Shown here: in pieces, positions 1 to 12,323 of the stretch
Position numbering within the stretch: position 1 is the stretch's first letter
Layout: every line of letters begins with the position of its first letter
DNA from: Rotaria socialis
Lineage: Eukaryota > Rotifera > Eurotatoria > Philodinida > Philodinidae
Length of the DNA stretch: 64,000 nt
NCBI GenBank assembly: GCA_905331475.1
Contig: CAJNYU010000523.1
Coordinates: 62,001 to 126,000, forward strand
Reading direction: 5' to 3'
Program-made: the position numbers and the translations under genes
The notes under the pieces: model-generated
Databases searched by the model: none
Told to the model about the DNA's origin: nothing
The model's input: the letters and a program-made list of their open reading frames with translations, nothing else

Positions 1-733
1 ACTAGTACTCCTATTTCTTACCACGTCTTAAAGGGCATATGACACACGTTCAAGAGAACTATATAATATAAATTGTTTTCTTTTATAGACAGTAAAAGTC
101 TAGCTTCATAGTGTCGAAGAATATGTTAATAAATAGGTATTTTTGTCCGGTAAATACTCAACGACTGTTGACAAAGGTATCTACAAATTTTTTATGAAAA
201 TCGTCTTATAAAGGCTAATATTTTATATAATTTAGATTCGAATTTCTAATAATCTCCGTCGGTTAATTTCATTTTCATCAATAGATACATCGTCAGATCT
301 GACTCGTCCCAGTAAGTACTCGAATACTAGTGAGAACTATACGAATAAACCAAATTTTGATTTCATTCATAACCTATTCAATACCTTATTGAAATTCAAA
401 TAATGATTTATTTCTATACGATGCTTGAAATTTCATATGGAAAGCATGGGGCTATCCCTTATTCTATTCTTTCGCATAATACTGTAAATAAAATGAGGTT
501 CGTATCTTTACTCGAATCCGAAAACCACATATTTAAATTTGCTCGTATCCTTCAAAAAAAAAAGGAAAGCTTCATCTATAATTTATCTGATATGAAAGCT
601 CATTGTCTAACAACATTACTACTTAAACAATCTTTACCATAGATGAAAAATCAAAATTTGATTGTTCATATAATTTTTAGTAGTACTTTATATAAATAAT
701 ATATAAAATAATAATACAAATTAATTATTCTAG
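1..733. other. Upstream of the first recognisable GGT exon; nothing certain
   Basis: AT-rich sequence. The expected N-terminal membrane-anchor exon of the gamma-glutamyltransferase should lie here or left of the window, but I could not find a hydrophobic coding stretch ending in the needed splice phase. The open frame at 403-642 has no protein-like character. Confidence 0.5.
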
Positions 734-3476
734 AATATGAAATCGATTTACCAGGGGTTGAAAATTACGGATTTGAAGGTGAATCTTCATTTATGAGATG
801 TAAACATGGAGCTGTTGCATCGGATTCTGAAGAAGCATCTAAAGTTGGAAGGTAAACATTGTTTTTCATAAATATTCACAATGATTCATTTTCTATATAA
901 AGACGTATTTTAAATCTGGGTGGTTCTGCTGTTGATGCAGCAATTGCAGTTCTTCTTTGTGTTGGTGTACATAATTGTCATTCGACTGGTATTGGCGGCG
1001 GATTTCTTATGAATATTTATGATGTGTAAGTAAACTTGAAATTTTAATCTCGTTTTTACACTTTAGCAAGATAATTTAGTACAAAACAAGAATGCATAGC
1101 TATTGATGCACGAGAAGCAGCACCATCGAGTGCTCATCAAAGAATGTTTGTTGATGGAAATCCACCACCATCCTCTGTATCAGGTAATTGATATTTAGAA
1201 AACATTCAAAATATTGTTATGATTATTTTCTATGAATAAGGCGGCTTATCAATTGGTATTCCAGGTGAAATAGCTGGTTTTTGGAAAGCTCATAAAAGAT
1301 ATGGAAAATTACCATGGTCAGCTTTGTTTAAACCAGCTATTGATATGTGTAATGAAGGTTTTACTATAAAAAAAGCTCTTGCTTTCAGTATTCTCAAAAA
1401 TAAAGAAAAACTATGGGCGGATAAATCAATGAGGTAAACATTTCATATCAACGAAAAACAGAGAAAAATTTTTTGGTTTACTTTTTAGGCGCGTATTTTT
1501 TAAAGGTGATTCAAAACTTGTCTATGGATCAGGTGATACAATTTATCGACCACTTCTTGGTCAAACACTTTCTATAGTTGCTGAAAAAGGACCAAGTGCA
1601 TTTTATGAAGGCGAATTATCCGATGCTATTTGTGAAGAAATCCGATCAAATGGTGGCATTATTAATCGACAAGATCTAGAAATCTATCATGCTCGAGTAA
1701 AACCAGCTATTAGTGTTTCGTTAGAAAGTAATTTAACAGTTTATGGAGTACCACCACCGGCTAGTTCAGCTATAACTCTTCTTATTCTTAAAGTAATGGA
1801 CGGTAAGAAATTTAGAAAAAACACGCTTTTTTGAAAAAAAATAAAGACGTTATTACAAATTAAGGTTATGGTTTAACACCACAATCATTAGATACGATTG
1901 ACAAACAAGTGAGATTCTATCACATTCTCAATGAAGTATTTAAATTTGCTTACGCAAAACGATCAGCATTGGGTGATGAGTATGATTCACAAACAGATAA
2001 AAATCAAAATATTGAAAAAGTAGAAAAAAATCCTAAATGCTTTTTATTTGTATCAAATATGTAATTTTATTTAGTTACTCGATTTAATTTTATCTCCTGC
2101 ATATGCTGAAGAAGTCCGTAAACGAGTCAATGAATACAGAAGTCAACCACTTGATTATTATGAACCAAAGTTTGAAACTCAAACAGGTATGAAATTTAAT
2201 AAATATTAGTCAAACATATTACTTTGATGCTTCTGTTTATGCAGATCATGGAACTAGTCATTGTTCAATCATTGATACTGAAGGGAATGCTGTTGCAGCT
2301 ACAAGTACCATAAATACAGAGTACGATTATAGGGATTTGTTGAGCAAGTATACAAAAAAAACGCCATTAATAATGATCTATTTCTAGTTTTGGTGCTGTT
2401 GTTTATGGACATAATACTGGTGAGTTAAATTTAATATCTAAAATAGAAATGTTACAGTTGAATTATCTCAGGTATTATTTATAATAATCAAATGGATGAT
2501 TTTTCTCAACCTGGCTTAGAAAATTACTATGGCTATGCACCGAGCCCAGCAAATTTTATTAAACCTTGTAAGTAAAATTCAATCATATAACAGTTAAAAG
2601 TAGTTAGACTAAAATTCTTTCCAACTAATCTGAATTAAATTGAAAATAGTGATAATAGAAAAAGCGCTGTGTCTTGTTATAGGATCTGGTCAATAGCTAA
2701 CAGCATTTATGCGATTATAATTCTTTTTTAGCTTATCTACATTGCTTTGAATAAACTATTAAGAAAAATAATAATGCCATTTAATGAGAATTATATACTT
2801 AATCTGATTGCTGTGAAAAACTTACGAATCGTGAGTGATGATGTCGCTACACAGCGGATGACTCTCGGTCGAGTTATGCATGGCCATCGAATAAGCTATA
2901 TGTTAATCAAGAGTCAAATTATCATTTTAGTTAAACGTCCAATGTCATCTATGAGTCCAATCCTTGTCACAAACTCGAATGGTCAAGTTATCTTTACAGC
3001 TGGTGGTTCTGGTGGTAGTCGAATAATCTCGTCTGTTGCTCAAGTAGCTATTTATAATCTATGGCTTGGTAAAAGTATCCGCGATGCTGTTGATATGCCT
3101 CGATTACATCAACAACTTATTCCAATGGAAGTTGAATTAGAAAAACGTTTTCCTGTTGTAAGATGTCAACTGAATTTTCTCTTACAATTTTCTTTGATTT
3201 ATCTAAATTTAGAATGTTGTTCACGGGCTTCTAGTAAAAGGTCATACGATATCAGGTTTTCGTGGTGGATGCGTTGTTCAAGCAATTGAACGTCGTCACT
3301 CGAACGAATTATGGGCTGTAAGTGATGCTCGAAAAGGTGGTGCGCCTGATGGTCTTGGTTATAAAAATATTACAAAAAGCTTTCAAAACTGGTTCCGTCG
3401 AACATTTAAACGAAGTAAAGAACAAAAATTACTCGAACACGAAATTCAAAGAGGACGATCATTAACACCGCGATGA
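734..3476 (+). CDS. GGT: Gamma-glutamyltransferase (gamma-glutamyl transpeptidase), 5' incomplete
   Basis: Transfers or hydrolyses the gamma-glutamyl group of glutathione; members are single-pass type II ectoenzymes that self-cleave into two chains. Twelve exons: 734-851, 903-1025, 1080-1183, 1241-1433, 1489-1802, 1865-2019, 2075-2186, 2245-2320, 2388-2419, 2472-2567, 2931-3157, 3213-3476; all phases agree and give about 603 residues. Seen family landmarks: [10 protein letters not shown] with GIGGGF, DAREAAP (substrate-binding Arg), [10 protein letters not shown], then GTSHCSII whose Thr is the autoprocessing nucleophile, [46 protein letters not shown] and SDARKGG near the C-terminus. The membrane anchor exon is missing. 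Intron 10 (363 nt) is long beside its 44-77 nt neighbours. Identity is secure; which paralogue is not. Confidence 0.93.
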
Positions 3477-3673
3477 AAAATCGAATACGATAATATTCTC
3501 TAATAGCCGCACTCATACAAGAAAGAAGAGAACTAAGATGTACATATATTTTGCTTTTGACTTAGTTGTTTTTTGTTTCTAATCGATTTTCCTTTTATTT
3601 TTAAATCTACTTTGATTTCGTGATTTCTAAAGTGTGACTAATGGTAAAATAAAAAAAACAAAGGGCATTTCAA

Positions 3674-4509
3674 TCACTGTTTAGCCTTTTGTAAAAGTTC
3701 ATCAGCTTTTTTCCAGTTAGCAATTTGAAATATTGCTTTGACATAATCAGCACGAACATTTTTGTATTGAAGATAATATGCATGTTCCCAAACATCAATC
3801 CCAAATATTGGTGAAAGGCCTTAAAGTAGTATTACAACTAGATGAGAAAGAATTTTTCTTTTCTTTTTGTTTACCTGTTGTCGCTTGTAGTGGATCTTGA
3901 TTTGCACAAGTAGCAATTTGTAAACGTTGTTCTTGTCTATTAAAGCCTAACCAACCCCAACCACTGCCTTGTACTCCAACACTTGCATTTGATAATTGTG
4001 ATAGCATCTTATCAAATGAACCGAAATCTTTTTTGATTTGCTCAGCTAATGCACCTGTTGGCTGGTTACCACCTTCTTTTGGACTAAGTACTTGCCAAAA
4101 TATAGAATGATTTAAATGACCACCACCATTGAAACGTATAGCTGGTTGAAGATGGATCATTGCAGTAAGATCGTCTTAAGTAAACAAATAGAAAAAAAAA
4201 GTCTCAAATAAAATAAATCCAATGTGATTCATTACTATTGGCTTTAGCTTCATTGTATTTTTCTTCAGCTACATTAAGATTATTAACATATGTAGCATGA
4301 TGTTTTTGATGATGAAGTTTCATAATGTCACCAGATATAATTGGCTCCAAAGCATTGTAATCATATGGTAAATCAGGTAATGTATGTTTCGAACAGCGAG
4401 ACAATACTGGAACTAAACTATAAAAATGAATTGGGAAATCAATAAAGTTTCTATAGGAAAATAAAAAGAAAGTTTACGTTCGAGGAGCTAATTTAATTAT
4501 ACTTTGCAT
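3674..4509 (-). CDS. SOD2: Mitochondrial manganese superoxide dismutase
   Basis: Converts superoxide to hydrogen peroxide and oxygen in the mitochondrial matrix. Four exons on the minus strand: 4509-4478, 4417-4236, 4174-3875, 3819-3674; together 219 residues, matching the usual 220 or so. The first 22 residues or so ([20 protein letters not shown]) are basic, amphipathic and free of acidic residues, as in a matrix-targeting peptide, before the mature start [16 protein letters not shown]. Metal ligands are visible in LHHQKHH, NHSIFW and [25 protein letters not shown] carries the Gln typical of manganese enzymes. The start at 4509 is chosen because it alone gives the presequence. The gene is tail to tail with GGT, stops about 200 bp apart. 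A 43-codon upstream frame overlaps the start. Confidence 0.95.
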
Positions 4510-4628
4510 GGCAAGATTTGTGTAGCGTTATCTAAAACTATGGAATAGTTAGTTTCCTGAATTCGTACGAAACAAAATCCGTTCACGTAATCAACAGCAG
4601 CGTTTTTTTCTTGCTCTACATTATCCAT
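4497..4628 (-). promoter_or_regulatory. Possible upstream ORF overlapping the SOD2 start
   Basis: A 43-codon frame begins at an ATG at 4628-4626 and stops at 4499-4497, 10 nt inside the SOD2 coding start and in another frame. Its peptide (MDNVEQEKNAAVDYVNGFCF...) has a mixed, protein-like composition. If the transcript starts upstream of 4628 it would reduce initiation at the SOD2 ATG. The transcription start is unknown. Confidence 0.35.
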
Positions 4629-4629
4629 G

Positions 4630-6820
4630 GCCCGTTACATCAAAGTGCAACTCCATTGGATAAATAATCACTCAAATTGCATACAACCATGATAGATGTC
4701 ATTATTTACTATATATGTCTGTCTCTATAAACTTTAAAATATATAATTTTCTTGCTGCTGAAAGTAGATCGTAATTTTCCTCAGTACCGATAGAATAGGA
4801 CATCAGCATACTGAATGTTTTTTTTATTGATTCTATCTGCATTTTAAATTAGCATCGAGTATAGCCACTCAATGTACAGAAAAAATATAAAAATATTCGT
4901 GTAGTTTCGATAAGTGATGAAATAGTTTTACTGGTTTTGATTTACTCGGCAATACTTTAGCAAACTATCATCATTTCTATTTAGAAAATTAGAAAATTCA
5001 AATGAAATAGTTTTTATTCATGTATTAATTTGTTTGATTGCTCAATCTAGCTAAGGTTAGATTTACTGTATGAAATATTAAAAATTGTGTCGAGAATACG
5101 ATTCGAGTGGTACTTTTGTTTACTATACATCATTCATATTACTTGATTTAGTTGTAATTTTAGTAATTATAACTGAATCAAAATTTCGAAGTATCTAATC
5201 GTCGTTGACATTTTTTTCTGATTTGAATACCACATATGTGTTGCAGTAAAGCCTATTGACTTCCAAAGACTCATCAAAACCGAATAAAATATTCACAATA
5301 ATTATCTTAAAATCTCAAGACAAAAAGAAAAAAAGGTCAATTTCCTGTAAATAAAAATATTCTTCGAAAACAAATTGACCGGCAGAAAAGCATCCAAACA
5401 TGTTCAAATAATTTCATAACACCCCAATATTTTACACAATATCTCATTCTACTCCATTGACATAACAAATAATAAAAATAGTAATTAACTATGATCAATG
5501 AACTTCATTGAACAATCTTTACTTATTAATTCTACTGCTATTAGTCGTTTCTCAGTTTTTCTTCATATTTCATTTTTATTTTGAAGTTCAAATAAGATTC
5601 TACTAAACGGATGAGTGAAATGATTTTCATTCAAGGTGCAAAAATGAAAATAACCTTGTTGGGCGAGTGAAAAAAATATAAGAACACGGTAACAATTATA
5701 GGTTATCGACATCTCCTTCAAGCTCAGACAAGGTTGATATTTTTTTCTTTACTAGATTTTTATCTGACGTTCAAGGAAAATAGTGCGCGATATCGATACA
5801 CACTATATACGAAGGTCTGAACGATAATGGTCTGTGTCTGCGGCACGACAGTTAATTGGTGTTAAATAGAATCTAATGTTTATTTTTTGATGTGTTTAAT
5901 GACGTCTCCGAATATTTACAAACTTGTTTAATAAATTAAATTAGGTTCATACAAATAATCAATAGCAACATCATTATCAAAGTGAAAATTTTCGGCAACA
6001 ATTGATTTTCATTTATAAATTAGATTTCATATTAAAGCTTGTTTTTCGATGACACATTTCATATTTCATATTTATTGATCAAATAAAGTTATTCGTTGAA
6101 TTCAATTCGTATTCTTTCGAAATTAACACAAATGGGAGAAAAAAACATGGAACTCAATGTCAACTGTGAAATATTTCTCGTTCATAAAATCCGGAAAAGA
6201 CGTAATCAATCTTTCAAAGTATATCGGTATATACAGTAACATAAAATAAAAAAAGATCAAACTTAAAAACGACGTGTAAGGCTTCATCATAGTTGACTAT
6301 CAACTATAATCTTTGACCATTATGTTTTAATGATAAAGCAGATTGATATTCTGTTCTTTTTATTTATCACTACGAATAATTTTTCTCTCTCTAGTTTTCT
6401 ACATGTTTTAGCAACTAGTATGTAGTTTTCTTCACATTGATGACTTTCTTTTGTGTATTTTATCAAAAGCAACTGTAAGTTAACGATAACAGAAAATAAA
6501 TGTATTGGCCTATGACGATGGTGTATATCTGTATGTCAAGAGTCAGTCAAGATTTTCAATAAAAAATGATTCAAGCATGACTGAAATACCGAAAGGAATA
6601 TGTGTCTAGAGGCTATTCTTATGGTGAATCAAAAAATGGAAAAAGTATCATACACTCGATAAAATATACAATATTACAGTTATAAAAGGATTGATTAACC
6701 CTTGCATGGGGTGAAATTGCTATAAGCTGATGGTATCTTTAAAGAAAGTGACGAGATGAAGTAGAAGGTTTTAATATCAACTGTTTTATCTTACAAAGAC
6801 CAACAGCTGGATTTTGCATA
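4630..6820. other. Intergenic, no gene seen
   Basis: About 2.2 kb of AT-rich sequence between the divergent SOD2 and ACOX3 genes. No open frame with protein character and no RNA gene recognised on either strand. Confidence 0.6.
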
Positions 6821-6824
6821 TTAA

Positions 6825-7120
6825 CCCAGGTCGACCAGTTCGGTCTGGAAACGACCGGCTCCGGTTAGTTTCATTGGTTTTGTCGAAGCAGTATTCTGGC
6901 TGGAAAATTTTCGAATTTCTTCCAGTGGTTTCCGATCAATTCCTGCCTGAAAGCACCCGAACTTGGCAGGAATCCGCCGGAATAGTTCGGCTTTATGTTG
7001 ACCGAAATACTGCTTCCATGTTCCAGCAATTTTCCGTGTTTTGCTGTAGGATATGGTGACTTTCCCGCACATTTCCTGGAGTATCTTACAGGATCAGGCG
7101 GCTGGAATGTTCGACCTGGG
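6825..7120. mobile_element. 296-bp inverted-repeat element (MITE), TAA-flanked
   Basis: Begins CCCAGGTCGA and ends TCGACCTGGG; both sides are flanked by TAA, a 3-bp duplication of the PIF/Harbinger TWA type. The interior is also self-complementary (GAAGCAGTATT against AATACTGCTTC). It is more GC-rich than its surroundings. The ORFs crossing it on both strands are by-products of the palindrome. Confidence 0.75.
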
Positions 7121-7352
7121 TAAAAAACGCTTATGTTAATCGATTAAACTTAAAGCTATGGATCGAAAATAGTGAATCAAATTGTATATTAATCTGAAAG
7201 AGAACGAAATGATCACTATTTTACATATATCAACGTTGATCTTCTAGTTCTTGTTTCAAAATTAAATGAGTGTTTCCTCGTTCTATTATTGAAGAATTAG
7301 ATTATTTCAATTGTATTGAAGTTATTAAAACTTCCTATCATTCTCATATCAA

Positions 7353-7696
7353 CCCAGGTCGAACATACACGGTCGTATACGACGGTAAATCGCCGTATTT
7401 GGCCGTATTACATGGCTCCGTATTACGATCGTAAATCTCCGTGCCGTATACGGCAAAATACGGCGCTTTACGGTCGTTTTTGATCGTATTTCACCGTATT
7501 ACGACACGGAGATTTACGATCGTAATACGGAGCCATGTAATACGGCCAAATNCGTATTACGACACGGAGATTTACGATCGTAATACGGAGCCATGTAATA
7601 CGGCCAAACACGGCGATTTACCGTCGTATACGGCAGAAAACGGCCGTATACGGCCCGTATTTCACCGTATACGGATGTCGTAAAGCTCGTCCTGGG
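7353..7696. mobile_element. Palindromic element rich in CGTATACG, with related ends
   Basis: Begins CCCAGGTCGAAC and ends CGTCCTGGG, sharing its termini with the element 230 bp upstream but with an unrelated body built from variants of CGTATACGG, CGTATTACG and TTTACGATCG. A segment of about 58 bp is repeated head to tail, the two copies joined at the N at 7552, so copy number there may be an assembly artefact. A clean target duplication is not visible. Confidence 0.65.
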
Positions 7697-8145
7697 AAGT
7701 AGACTATCCTTTCTCTCAACCAAAATAGTATCAAATACGTTTTTTTCCTCGATAAGAATTTCTTCAACATTTACGTATTAAAGACATCTTTAATAAAATT
7801 TAAGCAAAAAACTTTCTATCGATTTCTATGATAATCTATACTTAAAAAACTAAAACCTCTTGCTCTTGTATTTCATAAAATTTGATAATTTTTTTTCAAA
7901 TTGTATTTGATTGGCTATTTAAAATTCCAATAGGATCATCGACAATTTATCTCTCAAAATGTTTATTTATTACTTTGGGTACCTGGACTCATTTGATTAA
8001 GATAAAATTTTCAAAATTCATGATATCCAGTAGGCTTATCAGTCGTTGGAGTCAACCACTGTTTGAATCAATTTGTTCGATTTCTACCTGTCGTGTTGTA
8101 GGTCAATCAAGTCCTAGTAACTCCATCCATACTAAAAATAAGAAT

Positions 8146-11100
8146 ATGCTTGATGAATATCGTAGCCGAGCATCGTTCTCTGTTGAACGGATGCGAAATA
8201 TTTTCGAAGATGAACCATCACAAGCGTATCGAGTATGTTCAGTTTACGCAGATTTTTTAAATCATATTTAAAAGCTAATTTTTACAGACTAAAATTTGGT
8301 CGATATTAAATTCTAATCCTATCTTTCATCAACCTCAATATCCACTTTCAATCGATGAATATCGCCAATTAACATATCGTCGCTATCATGAATTATCTAA
8401 ATTAAATTTATTAACTGATGAAGAACTATTTGAAAATCCACGTTATAAAATAATCCTTGAACAATGTTTGACTATGTATGATTCATCGTGTCATGCGAAA
8501 TATTCACTTCATACAACTGTATTTCGTGAAACAATACGTAAATTAGGTACAAAAAGACATGATTATCTACTTGATTCAGATAAAAGCGGACACGTAAATT
8601 TAATTTTAAAATTTTTATTCATATTAATCAATTTCATGTAATTAGATTTTTGGATGTTTTGCATTAACTGAATTATCACACGGTAGCAATACGAAAGATA
8701 TGCGAACGACAGCTATTTATGATCCATCAACTCAAGTATACAAAATTTTTCTTTTAAAAAAGGAAACAGCTATCATAGAATATTATTTTTAAATAGGAAT
8801 TTATATTAAATACACCTGATGTTGAAGCAATGAAATTTTGGGTTGGGTAAATATTAAATAGAATTCCTTTTCTTTATGCCTATGAGAATAATATGACCAT
8901 TTAGTAATTTGGGTTACCATGCAACGCATGCTATTGTTTATGCTCAACTTTTCACAAATAATATATGTCATGGTCTTCATTTATTCGTTGTTCCCATTCG
9001 GTAAGTTTTAAGTTACAATAAAAATTTTAATTAATAAAAAAACAAATCTATCTATCAAAGGGATCCAGTAACATATAAAACATTCGATGGAGTGGAAGCT
9101 GGTGATATTGGAGCAAAATGCGGTTGGAATGGTCTTGATAATGGGTAAAGTCTTTACAAAAATAAAATATCAAACCTTACTTTTGTTTGTTTTTAGATTT
9201 GTAATGTTTCGAAATTATCGTATTCCAAGAGAAAATTTACTTAATCGACATGGTGATATTTTATCTGATGGAACTTATAAAACTCCATTTAAGGCAAGTA
9301 AAAAGTTTCTCGATTAATATTGTGAACAAAATTTTCCGACAGTGCATTTCACGAATTTCATATTAATTGCACCCCTCATCAATTGAATATAGAATTTAAA
9401 TCGTTTATCAAAGAACTTATTAATAATGAATCTCTTTTTTAATATTGTACTATAATTTTCGTTCTATTAACTGATTTGCAGATTTTATTTTGCCTGAAAG
9501 ATGGTTCATGAAAATTCGATCATACTGAATACTGTTGAAAGTCATCTGTCGACGTTATTTTGATTTTCGAAACTTAAAATTGTATAGATAGAGAAACAAA
9601 AATGAAAATTCCATTGAGCACGTTAAATATAGATCATTATTAGCATGTCAGCTATAAGTTTGCTGAACTCAATCGAAACAGTAAAGATTTCGCTGAAAGT
9701 CACTTAGGTACGTCATTTTCTTACTTTTTACCCCACTGATTTTAATTTTAGACCATTGAATAACACATTTCCATTTTGTTTATTTAGTCATCAACTAAAC
9801 GATTCGGTGCAAGTCTTGGTGCTCTTTCGTCCGGTCGTGTTGGTATAAGTAGTCTAGCTATTGGCTTGTTAATTAAATCTATAACAATTGCTGTTCGATA
9901 TTCATGTGTTAGAAAACAATTTGGGCCATCACCTGGCACAGAATATCCAGTGATTGAATATCAAACACAGGTAATCGTTTTTTTACACTAAATGAGATGA
10001 AAGGAATGATTCAGTATCTAAATAACCTCCAGCTGACAGACACCGCTAATGAGCCACGGCAGTCATCATTCATGAGTCAGTACAGTCTATGACAGGTGCC
10101 TCCCCGATACCCTTGTCTATGACAACCTACGATGTACTTAGTCACATAATAGAGACCTTCTGTGCAAGAAGACTACATTGAAGATAACTACTTTTTATCT
10201 CGTTTCTGAACTCTTTGTAAGCTATTTTATTATGGAGATTTCATGGCCAATAAAATAAATATATTGTACACAATTAATGACATTGAATTATTAGTATTTG
10301 CGCGTTGATTACAAACATTGATTGATAGTTAAGCAAAATCATTCAAAATTCAAACTTTTCAAACCTAATCATGCAGAGGCCATAGTCATTTCAGTCTAAA
10401 ATTCGAATTTATTTTTCAATGAAAATTTCCCTTTTATAATTCTTTTAGAAGACACTGTCATGTGTTTCTATGTCTTGGTTTTATGGAAATAATCCTAAAT
10501 AAATTCTTCTTTCTTGGATGGTCATTTAGAATGTGAATCTTTTTTCCAATATAGAACTGGCGTTTGGTTCCAATAGTTGCATCCCTTTATATTTATCGAA
10601 ATTTAGCATTATCAGTATTTGATAATTTAATTCATTTCTATATACTATCGATGTCATCGAATGAAGATGATCGAGATTTACTAGCCTATATGGGTAGAGA
10701 AATTCATGCTCTATCATGTACAGCTAAAGCAATATGTAGTTGGAATACACAAAAAGCAAGTCAAGAATGCCGAGAAGCATGTGGCGGTCATGGCTATTTA
10801 TATGGTAAATTAGAAAACGAGAAAAAACAAGTTTACAATCTGTTCTTTTTTCTTTAGCTAGTGGTTTTGGTATCATACGAGATGATAATGATCCATCATG
10901 CACATTTGAAGGAGATAATAATGTTTTATTACAACAAGGTTCAAATTATATTCTATCGAATTATGAAGATTTATATAAGAATAGTAAAGATTATTTTTTG
11001 AGTAATTAAATGATTAGTTTATTTCATTTTATTTTTGGTTAAATAGATGTATCAATTAATAGTCCATTCCATAGTGCAGGTTTTCTAGAAAATATGAAAA

Positions 11101-12323
11101 CTATTCTTCAAAATAATCAATGTTCAATTACATCAGAGTGTCATCTAAAAGGTAAAACACAAGGTCAAGTTGTGAAACATGCAATCAAGCAGACCTCTGC
11201 TAGATCAACGTTGGATAAGGATATATTTGAACCTGAAATATTGATTGCGATTGAAGTTATTTTCAATTCATTAATAAAAAGAGATAGATATGAACCGATA
11301 GAACAGATGTTCTTGTGTCGTCTAAATTAGTTTCTCATAGGATGAAATAAATTATCCAAAACAAATGGAAGGGCTTATACATATTCAAAGAAAATCAATA
11401 ATGTTCAGAAATTTTCGACATTTTCGAATCTAATTTAATCTTTCCTCGGGACCAAATTAGAGTTCAAAGTTGATCTATGCTTATTTTAAGATGACTAACA
11501 TTCTATTGGAACACAACTTGCAGTTCGATCTGAGATACAAAAAAAAAACACTTTTAAAAATGAGTCAAATAATAGTTATGCTCTTTTTCTTTTATTTGAA
11601 CAGTATGCGTTCACGATTCCAAAACATATTTTTTTGCTCCATTTATTTTATTTTTCTTGACCTATCTTATTAATTGAGGAAGAGTCAAAGTTTACTATTT
11701 TTCTTCATAGATTTACTTAATGCTTTTGATTGGCTATTATGTTATATTGTTGATAAATCCGCTCGAAAGTTGGAACGATTGACACTTACGAAAACTTCAT
11801 CATCTTTTGATTCAAAAAATAATGCTCAAGTTTATCATCTTCGAACATTATCAATAATTTATATTCAAGTAAAACATTTTTTTCCTTTTAAATATCAAAT
11901 AAATTGTATTTTGTTTAAACTTTATTCAAGCATACAGCTATAACTCGTTTTGCACAATTTCTTGAAACAAACAATGACATGGATGACAAATGTAGAGTAG
12001 TTCTTGAAAAACTATTAACCGTACATACATTGAAACTATTTGAAGAACATATAGGACTTTTGTTTGAAGGAAATTATATTAAAAATGGTCAAGTTAATCA
12101 ATGGATGCAAACACGTTTAATAGATTTATGTGATGAATTACGTAATGAAGTTCTAACATTAGTTGATGTATTTGCACCACCCGATCATATACTTAATTCA
12201 GTATTGGGGAATAATGATGGACAAGTCTATGAAGCTATCAATAAAATGATTCATAGCAATAAACAAACATTTGTGACACCATCATGGTTAAAAAGAGATT
12301 TGATCGAAAGAAGTAAACTTTAG
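8146..12323 (+). CDS. ACOX3: Peroxisomal acyl-CoA oxidase 3 (branched-chain/pristanoyl type)
   Basis: FAD enzyme that makes the first double bond in peroxisomal beta-oxidation, yielding H2O2. Thirteen exons: 8146-8232, 8288-8593, 8646-8735, 8797-8846, 8905-9000, 9061-9144, 9197-9293, 9788-9970, 10555-10804, 10858-10983, 11047-11151, 11711-11868, 11931-12323, giving 674 residues (human ACOX3 is 700). Landmarks in order: [28 protein letters not shown] (flavin/substrate loop), [69 protein letters not shown]. The protein ends in SKL, the classical PTS1 import signal. The start matches the family; the frame is open upstream to 7882, so an earlier ATG is possible. Intron 7 has a GC donor (AAG|GCAAGT). 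Introns 7, 8 and 11 are 490-590 nt. Confidence 0.95.

Noticed and set aside
403..642. 79-codon frame upstream of GGT
   Set aside because: Composition as expected for AT-rich chance, no splice phase fits GGT exon 2 at 734, no family resemblance.
10020..10170. GC-richer patch inside ACOX3 intron 8 as an extra exon
   Set aside because: Stops in the useful frames, no acceptor/donor pair, and the flanking exons already join in frame with correct family spacing.
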